Source: CAZMUN01 sp964569815 (GTDB lineage: Archaea > Iainarchaeota > Iainarchaeia > Iainarchaeales > GCA-2688035). From it: 36,048 nt of DNA. This document shows positions 20,387-28,567 of the stretch, in pieces. Made by a program: the position numbers and the translations under genes. A model generated the notes under the pieces. It made no database searches. It was not told the DNA's origin and saw only the letters and a program-made list of their open reading frames with translations. The stretch is from contig CAZMUN010000008.1 in assembly GCA_964569815.1 (NCBI GenBank), positions 1-36,048 on the forward strand, in the 5' to 3' direction. The first letter of the stretch is position 1. Each line of letters begins with the position of its first letter.

Positions 20387-21673
20387 TCACTTCCTTAGCT
20401 CCTCTAACAATTCCTTTGCCCTGTCTACCCTTATATTCTTTTCTTTTGCCATGAGCTTTGCAACCTTGTCTACTTCCAAACCTTTTGCTCCACCCATTAC
20501 GGCAATGTTTTTTGCATGCAATCCCATGTGGCCTTTTTGGATGCCTTCTGTTGCCAATGCACGCAAGGCAGCAAAGTTTTGGGCCAGGCCAACTGCTGCC
20601 ATCACTTCTCCCAATTCTGAAGCTGTTTTCGCTCCAAGGATTTTTAAGCAAATTTTTGCAATGGGGCTTGTTTTTACTGCGCCGCCCACCAGGCCAACTG
20701 CCAGAGGCATTTCGATTTCGCCAGCCAGGTCGCCGTTTTTGTTTTTAGTGTAATGTGTCAATGGCTTGTAGTTTCCTTTCATTGCTGCAAATGCGTGTGC
20801 TCCTGCTTCCAAAGCGCGGAAGTCCTGGCCTGTTGCTATTGCAACTGCGTCGATTCCGTTCATTATGCCTTTGTTGTGTGTGCATGCCCTGAAAGCGTTG
20901 TTCAATGCAAAGTGGTAGGCGTCCAAAACATGTTCCACGATTTCTTCTCCTTTAAGGCTTCTTTTTTTGAAGCTTTCTTCCAATGCCTTTTTTGAAAATG
21001 TGGCTGAAGCTTTCACAGTTCTGTAGACTGCAAGGTTTGATATTATGCGCAGCCTTGCTTTTCCTTTCGAAATCTCTTCAAGCTTTGGGGCAATTGTTTC
21101 GCACATTGTGTTTACTGCGTTTGCGCCCATTGCATCCCTTACATCGGCAAGCAAGTGCACTGCAATCATTGTTCCCCTTTGGGTTTCGTGTATGTGTGTT
21201 TCGATTTTTTTTGCTCCTCCTCCGAATTTTATTAGCACTGGGTCTGCTTGGTTTGCCAACTCAACTAGCCCGGGGCCGTGTTTTTCAATCCCTGCAACGG
21301 CCTTCTTAGCGTCCTTAATGCCGACCAATTGAATCTGGCCAATCATTATTGGCGGTGAAGCTTCTGCTTTGAAGCCTTTGGAAACGCGGGCAATTCCTGC
21401 TGCTTTTGAGGCTGCCGCTATCACGCTTGGCTCTTCCAGGGCCATTGGCACCAAATAATCCTTTCCGTTTATTTGGAAATTGGTTGCTATGCCTAGAGGA
21501 AGCTGCTGTGTTCCGAAAACGTTTTCAGCCATTTTGTCTGCCGTTTCAAAGGACATGGCTCCAAATTTTTTCAGTTCTTCCAGTTCTGAATCTTCAAGTG
21601 AAGCAAATTCCTGGATTAGGGAAAGCCTTTCTTTCAGGCTTTTTTTGTATAGGCCGTGCAGTTCGCTTTTCAT
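20387..21673 (-). CDS. HMG-CoA reductase, class II
   Basis: A 428-residue reductase making mevalonate from HMG-CoA with NAD(P)H. Class II (bacterial-type) features are the N-terminal GLYKKSLKERL, ENVFGTQQLPLGIATNFQINGKDYLVPM followed by EEPSV (catalytic Glu), DAMGANAVNTMCE, LRIISNLA, the Lys in THNKGIMNG, the Asp in ATGQDFRALEAGAHA, and HMGLHAKNIA with the late His. The frame is open 72 codons further upstream, but the ATG at 21673 is chosen because AAAGGAG lies nine bases before it and it overlaps the upstream stop as ATGA. Most archaea use class I, so this enzyme was probably acquired from bacteria. Confidence 0.93.
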   Translation of the reverse strand: MKSELHGLYKKSLKERLSLIQEFASLEDSELEELKKFGAMSFETADKMAENVFGTQQLPLGIATNFQINGKDYLVPMALEEPSVIAAASKAAGIARVSKGFKAEASPPIMIGQIQLVGIKDAKKAVAGIEKHGPGLVELANQADPVLIKFGGGAKKIETHIHETQRGTMIAVHLLADVRDAMGANAVNTMCETIAPKLEEISKGKARLRIISNLAVYRTVKASATFSKKALEESFKKRSLKGEEIVEHVLDAYHFALNNAFRACTHNKGIMNGIDAVAIATGQDFRALEAGAHAFAAMKGNYKPLTHYTKNKNGDLAGEIEMPLAVGLVGGAVKTSPIAKICLKILGAKTASELGEVMAAVGLAQNFAALRALATEGIQKGHMGLHAKNIAVMGGAKGLEVDKVAKLMAKEKNIRVDRAKELLEELRK

Positions 21674-22959
21674 TTCGATTTCTCCTTTAAGTATTCCTCT
21701 ATTTGTGCTACTGCGTTTTTTGCAGACGCAATCGAATGTACCACTGTTTTTTCCTTGTTTGCCAAATCGCCGGCTGCGAAAACGCCCCATATCTCGGTTT
21801 TTGCGCCGTTTATTTTTATTTCGCTTCCCTCGATTTCGGTTCCTTTGGTTACCGATGCATCGTATTCCTGGCCCACTGCCAGAATGCATACGTCTGCTTC
21901 CATTTCTTTAAATTCCTGTGTTTCCACAAATGCCTCTTTTTCTATTTCTATTTTTCTGAACTTGATTTTTTCAAGCCTGTTTTTTCCCAGAAACTCTTCT
22001 GGCTTTAGCTGCATTTTGAATTCTATTCCTTCTTCCATTGCGTGAACCAATTCTGATTTGTTGCATGGCATGAACGGCATGTTTCTTCGGTATGTTACTG
22101 TTACATCGCATCCAAGCCTTTTTAGAACGCGGGCGCAGTCGACTGCTGTGTTGCCGCCTCCTACTACAACAGCTTTTTTCTCTTCCAGCGTTTTTCCTCC
22201 TGCTCCAAAGCCTTGCAGGAACTTGTCCCAGTAAAGAATGCCTTCTTTTTCTATTCCAGGCAGCTCTATTTTTTTTGCCTTTCCTTCGCCTATTGCCAAA
22301 AGCACTGCATCGAATTCTTTTATCAGCTTGGAGAGCGTTTTTTGTTCGCCTATTTTTTGGTTTGTTTGGAGCGTTACGCCTTTATCTTTAAGCTCTTTCA
22401 AGACTCTCTTCACAGAGCTTTTGTCAAGCCTGTATCCTGGAATGCCCCAGCTTAGGATTCCGCCTAATTCTGGCAGGGCCTCAAACACTTTTACTTTGTG
22501 GCCTTTTTTCCTCAGCTCGATTGCTGATGCCATTCCTGCCGGCCCGGAACCTACGATCGCAATTTGTTTTCCTGTTTTTTTGCCCGGCTTCCATCCGTTG
22601 TGGTCGTGCTCTGCCACAAACCTTTCCAGGGCTTTTATTCCGATTGCCTTTTTCTGCTTTGCCAGAACGCATGTTCCTTCGCATTGGGCTTCTTCTGCGC
22701 ACACGCGGCCTGTAAAGCATGGCAGCGGGTTTTTTTCGATTATTATTTCGTATGCTTTGTCAAAGTTTCCAAGCATTACCTGTTCTATGAATGCCTTGCA
22801 GTCCACTGCCGCAGGGCAGCCTTGGATGCATGCAGGGTTTTTGCATTGGAGGCAGCGCCCGGCTTCTCTGATTGCCTGTTCCGGCGTAAAGCCCAGCTCT
22901 ATTTCCTTAAAGCTTTTCACGCGCTCTCTTAGTGGCAGTAAAGGCATTTCGGTTTTCAT
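21670..22959 (-). CDS. GltD-like FAD/Fe-S NAD(P)H oxidoreductase, first gene of the mevalonate operon
   Basis: A 429-residue protein of the glutamate synthase small subunit / NfnB family. The N-terminus holds the double 4Fe-4S region: CLQCKNPACIQGCP and later CFTGRVCAEEAQCEGTC. An FAD loop follows (IAIVGSGPAGMASAIELRKKGHKVKVFEA), then the NAD(P)H loop (AVVVGGGNTAVDCARVLKR) and the terminal FAD motif VFAAGDL. No large glutamate synthase subunit is nearby. The ATG at 22959 was chosen over an upstream start because the upstream frame runs through the TATA box; GGGAG precedes the ATG. As leader of a biosynthetic operon with an NAD(P)H reductase and a flavin enzyme, it may supply electrons, but its partner is unknown. 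Confidence 0.88.
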   Translation of the reverse strand: MKTEMPLLPLRERVKSFKEIELGFTPEQAIREAGRCLQCKNPACIQGCPAAVDCKAFIEQVMLGNFDKAYEIIIEKNPLPCFTGRVCAEEAQCEGTCVLAKQKKAIGIKALERFVAEHDHNGWKPGKKTGKQIAIVGSGPAGMASAIELRKKGHKVKVFEALPELGGILSWGIPGYRLDKSSVKRVLKELKDKGVTLQTNQKIGEQKTLSKLIKEFDAVLLAIGEGKAKKIELPGIEKEGILYWDKFLQGFGAGGKTLEEKKAVVVGGGNTAVDCARVLKRLGCDVTVTYRRNMPFMPCNKSELVHAMEEGIEFKMQLKPEEFLGKNRLEKIKFRKIEIEKEAFVETQEFKEMEADVCILAVGQEYDASVTKGTEIEGSEIKINGAKTEIWGVFAAGDLANKEKTVVHSIASAKNAVAQIEEYLKEKSK

Positions 22960-22998
22960 TAAAACGAGCTCCCGAAGATAAAAAATACTGCGCCAACC

Positions 22999-23008
22999 AT
23001 ATTTAAAG
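22999..23008 (-). promoter_or_regulatory. Likely promoter of the mevalonate operon
   Basis: Read on the minus strand, CTTTAAATAT is centred about 44 bases before the ATG at 22959. A transcript starting about 25 bases downstream would have a leader of about 20 bases that includes GGGAG. No other strong TATA-like box was seen at proper spacing inside the twelve-gene run, and most gene gaps are under 20 bases. Confidence 0.5.
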
Positions 23009-23055
23009 GTTTCGCTTCTTGTCCAACCAAAATTCGTCAATTGCCTGATTGTGTC

Positions 23056-23949
23056 TTAAAAGTGCTTTGGAAAATCCCTTGTAAGCTCTTGCTCCATTCT
23101 CTGGTATCGCAATTTTTCCCGCCTGCTTTTGATTTCCATTATTCTTAGCAGCTCTTTTACTTTTGGGTTTCTGGCCCGGCTTTTTAGCTGGCTGTAGATT
23201 CTTACCTCTGCTTCAGCCATGTTTCCAAACTGCTGCAGCTGGAATATTTGGGCCAGGCTTATCCACTCGTAGTAGCGCTGCTTGCCAATTCTTCCCTTTT
23301 GAAAAGCCTGCCTCATTGAACGCGAGTGGCTTTCAAATTCACCTATTGCCCTTTCAAGGTTTCTCTGCATTGCACTGTACCATTCTTTGGCCTTGACGTA
23401 CTCTGGGTTTTTTTGCTGGCTGAACAAAAGCTTTCCGAATTCGGCCAAGGCGCCTTTTTTTGCAAGGCCTTCCATCAAGCCAAAAAACTCTGATTCCGCC
23501 CTAAGGCCTTGGGCGCGGTCAACTGCATAAATCACTTTGTAGGCGTCTTTTGGGTCAATGTAGCCCATAAGGCTTCTCATTGCCGCTTCACGGCGATGAA
23601 AAAAGCCAACCTCCTGCTGAATTTCTGCAACGCTTCTCTCCTGGGCTTTTGCCAGCAGCCTTAAGAATTTTTTTTGCCCTTTTTTCCCTGAAAGAAGAAA
23701 ATCCTCTACTGCCAGCCAAGCGCTTTCTGAAGCGGTTCTGGTTTTTCTCCACTGCATCAAAGGGCTAAGCAAAGAATCAGCAAGCTTTCTTACAGCTTCA
23801 CGCTGCCCTGCGGCCTTTGGAAACTTTTTTCTAAAAGCCTCTGCTTCCCTTTCCCAATACCTTCTCTCTGCTTCAGATTCCCTTTCTGGCCTTTTTTTTG
23901 GCCCTTTCCCTTTTCCAGGTCCCTTTCCTGAAGAAGGCTTTTTTGGCAT
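23056..23949 (-). CDS. Helical basic hypothetical protein
   Basis: A 297-residue protein. The first 30 residues are Lys, Gly and Pro repeats (GKGPGKGKGPKKRP), probably disordered. From residue 30 to the end it is almost all helix, rich in Arg, Glu, Gln and Ala, with no membrane segment and no catalytic motif. The last third (LAQIFQLQQFGNMAEAEVRIYSQL, then MEIKSRREKLRYQRMEQEL) could form a coiled coil. No family is recognised. It lies between the mevalonate promoter and the ThyX gene, with its own divergent promoter region (23950-24017). Confidence 0.6.
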   Translation of the reverse strand: MPKKPSSGKGPGKGKGPKKRPERESEAERRYWEREAEAFRKKFPKAAGQREAVRKLADSLLSPLMQWRKTRTASESAWLAVEDFLLSGKKGQKKFLRLLAKAQERSVAEIQQEVGFFHRREAAMRSLMGYIDPKDAYKVIYAVDRAQGLRAESEFFGLMEGLAKKGALAEFGKLLFSQQKNPEYVKAKEWYSAMQRNLERAIGEFESHSRSMRQAFQKGRIGKQRYYEWISLAQIFQLQQFGNMAEAEVRIYSQLKSRARNPKVKELLRIMEIKSRREKLRYQRMEQELTRDFPKHF

Positions 23950-23984
23950 AATAAAAATAGGTGGCTTTGCCCTAAAAAGAATAT

Positions 23985-23994
23985 CTATTTAATC
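23985..23994 (+). promoter_or_regulatory. TATA-like box of thyX
   Basis: CTATTTAATC is centred about 28 bases before the ATG at 24018, which fits a leaderless transcript. The 68-base region also serves the divergent gene starting at 23949. Confidence 0.4.
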
Positions 23995-24017
23995 ACTTTT
24001 GCCCTTTTTTTCTTTCC

Positions 24018-25751
24018 ATGGGGGAAGCCAAGCTAAAAGTCGAGCTTATTTCTCACACGCCTGAGCCAGACAAGACTGCGGCCACAGCAGGCCACATTTG
24101 CTATGCAGGCGTTGGAATCGATGCCTTAAAGGAAAAGGTTTCAGAGGAATATGCAAGAAAACTGGTTTCAAAGCTTGCAAAAGCAGGGCATTTAAGCCCT
24201 TTGGAGCATGTTTCCTTCACTTTTGCAATTGAAGGCATTTCAAGGGCCTGCTCCCACCAGCTTGTAAGGCACAGGATTGCATCCTATTGTTTAACAGGCG
24301 ACACCGTAATAAAGGGAGCGAGGCAAAAATCTAAGCGATACAAGAGATTTACAGTTAAATCCTTGTTTGACAGAGCTCTTTCTCCACATGGACGCTCAAG
24401 GTTAAAGCTTATACTGCTAAACAGTTTAGATGAAGTTAAACAGGAATTTGGCAGAGGAAAAATCAAAGCGATTTTTTATACTGGCAAAAACGAGGTATGG
24501 GAAGTAAAACTTAAAGACGGCAAGAAAATTAAGGCCACTCCGAATCATCGTTTCCTTACTGAAGAAGGGTGGTTGCCGCTCAAAGTTATCGCCCAAGCAA
24601 TGCCTAAGCTGGCTGTAAATGGGGTAACCTGCCGATCTCCACGTTTTGCGCTTTTGAGGAATAAAGAATGGCTGGATGAAAAATATAACCGACAGAATTT
24701 AACCCAAGAAGAGCTTGCCGATTTGCTGGATTGTTCAGAGCATACTGTTAGGTCTTGGGTAAGGCGCCATGGCTTGCAGAAAGAAACCAGCGGGCTTCAT
24801 GGGCATGAGCCAAAGCTGGGTTACCATTGGAAGATGAATCGTGAGCGAACGCAGGAAGAGCGAATAGCGGTTTCGGAGAGAATGCGCGGTTCTAACAATC
24901 CTATGTGGAAAGGAGGAATAACAAGGGAAGCTGTTTTTCTTAGGCCTGCTATATCTTCAGAGCTCAGAAAGTCAATTTATAAGCGAGACGCTTATAAGTG
25001 CCAGCTTTGCCACAAAACAGGGGGCAGATTAACCTTGCATCACAAAATCCCTTTATATATTGACAAAACAAAAAACAAAGACCCTGAAAATTTAGTTACA
25101 CTTTGCCAAAGCTGCCATCGGAAAGTAAACAATAACGAAAATTCATATTCCCCTTTCTTTGGAACAGAACCAATTCCTTATCACCCTAAGTCCAACGGCT
25201 GTTACCGAACAGTAAAGTGGGAAGAAATAGAGAGCATAACCCCAAAGGGATTTGAGGACACTTATGACATAGCAATGGACGAGCCGCATCATAATTTTGT
25301 AGCAAACGGTTTTGTGGTTCACAATTCCCAGCAAAGCCAGCGCTATGTCAAGGAGGGGGGCTTCAATTTTCTTGTGCCACCCAAAATAAAAGAAAACAAA
25401 GAGCCCTATGATTCCTTCCTGCAGGCAATTGAAAACGCAAGAAAAGCCTATGACGAAATGCTTAAGATTGCGCCAGCAGAGGACGCCCGCTTTCTTTTGC
25501 CAAATGCCTGTGAAACCCGTATCGTGGTTACGATGAACACGCGTTCTTTGTACAACTTTTTCGAGCACCGCTTGTGCACTCGCGCCCAATGGGAAATCAG
25601 GGCCTTGGCTGAAGCAATGTTGGAGCTCTGTAAGGATGCCGCTCCCATTCTTTTTGAAAAAGTGGGCCCTAAATGCGAAAAATTGGGGTATTGCCCTGAA
25701 GCAAGAGGCTGTGGCAGAAAAAAGCCAAAAGCCGAATTCTTCAAAAGTTAG
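24018..25751 (+). CDS. thyX: Flavin-dependent thymidylate synthase ThyX, interrupted by an intein
   Basis: A 577-residue precursor. The intein spans residues 91-436; removing it leaves a 231-residue ThyX, normal length. ThyX methylates dUMP to dTMP with methylene-tetrahydrofolate, NADPH and FAD. The joined exteins restore the signature RHRx7S: residues 84-90 (RHRIASY) continue directly at 437 with SQQSQRY. Later conserved parts follow: LLPNACETRIVVTMNTRSLYNFFEHR and AQWEIRALAEAM. The enzyme can therefore only work after splicing. A TATA-like box lies 28 bases before the ATG. Pyruvate phosphate dikinase follows 129 bases downstream. Confidence 0.95.
   Translation: MGEAKLKVELISHTPEPDKTAATAGHICYAGVGIDALKEKVSEEYARKLVSKLAKAGHLSPLEHVSFTFAIEGISRACSHQLVRHRIASYCLTGDTVIKGARQKSKRYKRFTVKSLFDRALSPHGRSRLKLILLNSLDEVKQEFGRGKIKAIFYTGKNEVWEVKLKDGKKIKATPNHRFLTEEGWLPLKVIAQAMPKLAVNGVTCRSPRFALLRNKEWLDEKYNRQNLTQEELADLLDCSEHTVRSWVRRHGLQKETSGLHGHEPKLGYHWKMNRERTQEERIAVSERMRGSNNPMWKGGITREAVFLRPAISSELRKSIYKRDAYKCQLCHKTGGRLTLHHKIPLYIDKTKNKDPENLVTLCQSCHRKVNNNENSYSPFFGTEPIPYHPKSNGCYRTVKWEEIESITPKGFEDTYDIAMDEPHHNFVANGFVVHNSQQSQRYVKEGGFNFLVPPKIKENKEPYDSFLQAIENARKAYDEMLKIAPAEDARFLLPNACETRIVVTMNTRSLYNFFEHRLCTRAQWEIRALAEAMLELCKDAAPILFEKVGPKCEKLGYCPEARGCGRKKPKAEFFKS
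24288..25325 (+). mobile_element. Intein with HNH homing endonuclease in ThyX
   Basis: A 346-residue in-frame insert. It begins with Cys91 (CLTGDTVIKG, block A), has block B as KATPNHRFLT (Thr173 or nearby and His177), and ends with TYDIAMDEPHHNFVANGFVVHN (blocks F and G, His435-Asn436) before Ser437 as the +1 residue, so all splicing residues are present. Inside are a helix-turn-helix (about 228-252), a NUMOD3-like GSNNPMWKGG (291-300) and an HNH nuclease (C328, C331, H341, H342, N358, C363, C366, H367). The DNA looks more AT-rich than the exteins, consistent with a mobile origin. The element should be able to splice and, if the HNH is active, to home. Confidence 0.93.
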
Positions 25752-25868
25752 TCAATTGCAGCCTTTTTGCAATACTTTTAAAACCTTTTTCTGGTCAGAG
25801 TTAATTAGCCAGTTTGACCCAAAAGAGGCTTTTTTTTGGGAGTTGAAAGGGTTTTTTTTGAAACACTA

Positions 25869-25875
25869 GAGGTGA
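25869..25875 (+). promoter_or_regulatory. Shine-Dalgarno deciding the ppdK start
   Basis: GAGGTGA lies five bases before the TTG at 25881. It matches the archaeal anti-Shine-Dalgarno well and selects that TTG over the upstream in-frame TTG at 25836, whose extension is not conserved in the family. Confidence 0.65.
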
Positions 25876-25880
25876 GTATT

Positions 25881-28535
25881 TTGGCAGACAATAAATGGGT
25901 ATATTCTTTCGACGAAGTAAAGAATGCCAATTCGCAGAAAATGATTTTTTTGCTTGGAAACAAGGGAGCACAGCTTGCAGAAATGACTGAAACAGGCCTG
26001 CCTGTGCCACAGGGCTTTACTATTACAACTGAAGCCTGCAACCAATTCTATGAGGAGGGGAAAAAATGGCCTTCTCGCCTGGAATCACAGGTTAAGGAAA
26101 AGCTTGAAAAGCTTGAAAAGCAGATGGGCAAAAAGCTTGGCGGTGAAGAAAACCCCTTGTTTGTCTCAGTAAGATCTGGTTCCTATGTTTCAATGCCTGG
26201 AATGATGGACACTGTTCTCAACTTGGGAATGAACGACAAAACTGTTGAAGCCTTTGCCAAAAAAACCGGCAACGAAAGGGCAGCCTGGGACAGCTACAGG
26301 CGGTTTATCACCATGTTTGGCGACGTTGTAATGGAAGTCAAGCATGCAAAGTTCGAGGAAATTTTGGACAACGCAAAAGAAACAAAAGGCGTAAAGTTTG
26401 ACACAGAGCTTGACACAGCTGATTTGAAAGCCCTTATTCCAAAGTACAAGGAGCTTGTCAGGAAAGAAGCCGGAAAGGATTTCCCACAGGATGCCTGGGA
26501 ACAGCTAAAAATGGCAATTGACGCCGTTTTCAGCAGCTGGAACAACCCTAGGGCAATCTCCTACAGGCGCATTAACCAGCTTAGAAACGATGCAGGCACT
26601 GGCGTCAACGTGCAGGCCATGGTTTTTGGAAACATGGGCAAAACATCCGGAACAGGCGTTTCCTTTACAAGAAACCCTGCAACAGGCGAAAAAGAGCACT
26701 ATGGCGAATACCTGATTGATGCCCAGGGTGAAGACGTTGTGGCCGGCATCAGGACACCGCAGCCTGTTGACACCCTGAAAAAGGTTTTGCCTGAAGTGTA
26801 TGAAGAGCTTCTCGGCGTTTACGACAAGCTTGAAAAGCACTACAAGGACTTGCAGGACTTTGAATTCACAATAGAGAACAAAAAGCTATACCTTTTGCAG
26901 ACAAGGAACGGAAAAAGGACTGCTCATGCTGCGGTAAAGATTGCCGTTGACATGGAAAAGGAAAAGCTTTTGACCAAAGAGGAAGCCGTTTTAAAGGTAA
27001 AGCCAGAGCAGCTTGACCAGCTTTTGCACAAGCAGCTTGACCCGGTTGCAATGGAAAAAGCCGTTGAAATAGCCAAGGGAATAAACGCAAGCCCTGGAGC
27101 TGCAGTTGGAAAAGTTGTTTTGACTGCGGAAAAAGCCAAAGAGCTTAAAGAAAAGGACCCAAAAGAAAGGCTTGTATTGGTCCGCGTAGAAACCTCGCCA
27201 GAAGACATTGAGGGAATGCATGCAGCAATGGGCATTCTTACCGCACGAGGCGGAGCCACAAGCCATGCAGCCGTTGTTGCAAGGGGCATGGGAAAGCCGT
27301 GTGTTGCAGGAGCCGGCGATTTGGCAATAAACGAAAAAGCAGGAACAGTGAAAACCAAAGATGGCCTTGAACTCCGGGAAGGGGACTGGATTTCCCTTGA
27401 CGGAGGAACAGGCCAGGTCTTTGAAGGAGAGATTCCCTTAATTGAGCCAAAGATGAAAGGCGATTTCGCTACCCTTATGAAGTGGGCTGACTCTGAAAGA
27501 ACCCTTAAAGTAAAGACAAACGCAGACAACCCAAAGGATGCCAAGATTGCCCGCGAATTCGGAGCAGAGGGCATTGGCCTTGTGAGAACCGAACACATGT
27601 TCTTTGAGGGCGACAGAATAAAGGCCGTCCGTGAAATGATTCTTTCAGACAACGTTGAGGGAAGAAAAAAGGCCTTGGACAAGCTTTTGCCGTACCAAAA
27701 AGAGGACTTTGCAGGAATCTTTGAGGCAATGGACAAGCTTCCAGTGGTCATAAGGCTTTTGGACCCCCCCTTGCACGAGTTCCTGCCAAAAGAGGAAAAG
27801 GACATGGAAGGGCTTGCAGAGGAAATGGGCGTAAACCTTGAAAAAATCAAGGAAACCACTGAATCATTGCATGAGTTCAACCCAATGCTTGGTTTTAGGG
27901 GATGCAGGCTTGGAATGGTTTACCCTGAAATAAACGCAATGCAGGTAAAAGCAATTTTCCAGGCCGCATTGGAAGTCCAGGAAAAAGGCGTAAAGCCAGA
28001 GCCCTGGATTGAGGTTCCCTTGGTTGGCAACGTAAAGGAATTCAGAAAAATCAAGAAAATAATTCAGGATGTTGCAAAGGAAACCGGCGTGGACGAAAAA
28101 GTCAACTACAAGGTTGGAACCATGATTGAGGTTCCAAGAGCCGCTTTAACAGCTGACGAAATTGCGCCGGAAGCAGACTTCCTGTCCTTTGGCACAAACG
28201 ATTTGACGCAGATGACTTGCGGTTTCTCAAGGGACGATGCAGGAAAGTTCCTCAAACACTATGTGGAGCAAAGCATCTATGAGAGAGACCCGTTCCAGAG
28301 CATTGACCAATCCGGTGTCGGCCTTTTGATGAAGCACTGCGTTGAAAAAGCCAGAAAGGCAAAGCCTGGCATAGAAATAGGAATTTGCGGCGAGCACGGC
28401 GGCGAGCCAGCTTCAGTGGAATTCTGCCACAGGATTGGCTTGAATGACGTGTCATGCAGCCCTTTCCGCGTTCCAATTGCAAGGCTTGCTGCAGCGCAGG
28501 CTGCAATCAAGGAAAAACAGGCAAAGAAAGAGTAA
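25881..28535 (+). CDS. ppdK: Pyruvate, phosphate dikinase
   Basis: An 884-residue enzyme from a TTG with a good ribosome site. It interconverts pyruvate, ATP and phosphate with PEP, AMP and PPi. The N-terminal ATP-grasp part shows VYSFDEVKNANSQKMIFLLGNKGAQLAEM, SVRSGSYVSMPGMMDTVLNLG and GVNVQAMVFGNMGKTSGTGVSFTRNP. The swivelling phosphohistidine domain has ARGGATSHAAVVARGMGKPCV with His462. The C-terminal PEP domain has GLVRTEHMF, DPPLHEFLP, FLSFGTNDLTQM and the catalytic Cys in ICGEHGG. All key residues are present. In archaea it serves gluconeogenesis or PPi-linked glycolysis. It stands alone, with a T-rich stretch after the stop. Confidence 0.96.
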   Translation: MADNKWVYSFDEVKNANSQKMIFLLGNKGAQLAEMTETGLPVPQGFTITTEACNQFYEEGKKWPSRLESQVKEKLEKLEKQMGKKLGGEENPLFVSVRSGSYVSMPGMMDTVLNLGMNDKTVEAFAKKTGNERAAWDSYRRFITMFGDVVMEVKHAKFEEILDNAKETKGVKFDTELDTADLKALIPKYKELVRKEAGKDFPQDAWEQLKMAIDAVFSSWNNPRAISYRRINQLRNDAGTGVNVQAMVFGNMGKTSGTGVSFTRNPATGEKEHYGEYLIDAQGEDVVAGIRTPQPVDTLKKVLPEVYEELLGVYDKLEKHYKDLQDFEFTIENKKLYLLQTRNGKRTAHAAVKIAVDMEKEKLLTKEEAVLKVKPEQLDQLLHKQLDPVAMEKAVEIAKGINASPGAAVGKVVLTAEKAKELKEKDPKERLVLVRVETSPEDIEGMHAAMGILTARGGATSHAAVVARGMGKPCVAGAGDLAINEKAGTVKTKDGLELREGDWISLDGGTGQVFEGEIPLIEPKMKGDFATLMKWADSERTLKVKTNADNPKDAKIAREFGAEGIGLVRTEHMFFEGDRIKAVREMILSDNVEGRKKALDKLLPYQKEDFAGIFEAMDKLPVVIRLLDPPLHEFLPKEEKDMEGLAEEMGVNLEKIKETTESLHEFNPMLGFRGCRLGMVYPEINAMQVKAIFQAALEVQEKGVKPEPWIEVPLVGNVKEFRKIKKIIQDVAKETGVDEKVNYKVGTMIEVPRAALTADEIAPEADFLSFGTNDLTQMTCGFSRDDAGKFLKHYVEQSIYERDPFQSIDQSGVGLLMKHCVEKARKAKPGIEIGICGEHGGEPASVEFCHRIGLNDVSCSPFRVPIARLAAAQAAIKEKQAKKE

Positions 28536-28539
28536 TTGC

Positions 28540-28567
28540 CTCTTTCTCTTTTTTCTTTTATTTCTTT
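28540..28567 (+). terminator. T-rich terminator after ppdK
   Basis: The 30 bases between the ppdK stop and the converging Cas4-like gene are nearly all pyrimidine on the plus strand, with runs such as CTTTTTTCTTTT. This is the usual form of an archaeal transcription terminator. Confidence 0.4.

Noticed and set aside
21674..21889. N-terminal extension of HMG-CoA reductase
   Set aside because: It reads low-complexity Arg/Asn/Gly sequence inside the upstream gene; the ATG at 21673 has a ribosome site and the ATGA overlap.
21670..22959. Glutamate synthase small subunit proper (gltD)
   Set aside because: The family matches, but no large subunit lies nearby and the gene is fixed in the mevalonate operon, so the specific name was not used.
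22238..22981. 247-codon plus-strand frame
   Set aside because: It is antisense to the GltD-like oxidoreductase gene and has no motif.
22960..23040. N-terminal extension of the GltD-like protein
   Set aside because: The extension would be translated through the TATA-like box; family similarity begins after the ATG at 22959.
26924..27880. 318-codon minus-strand frame
   Set aside because: It is a shadow of the pyruvate phosphate dikinase gene, is rich in Ser and Ala by codon mirror effect, and has no motif.
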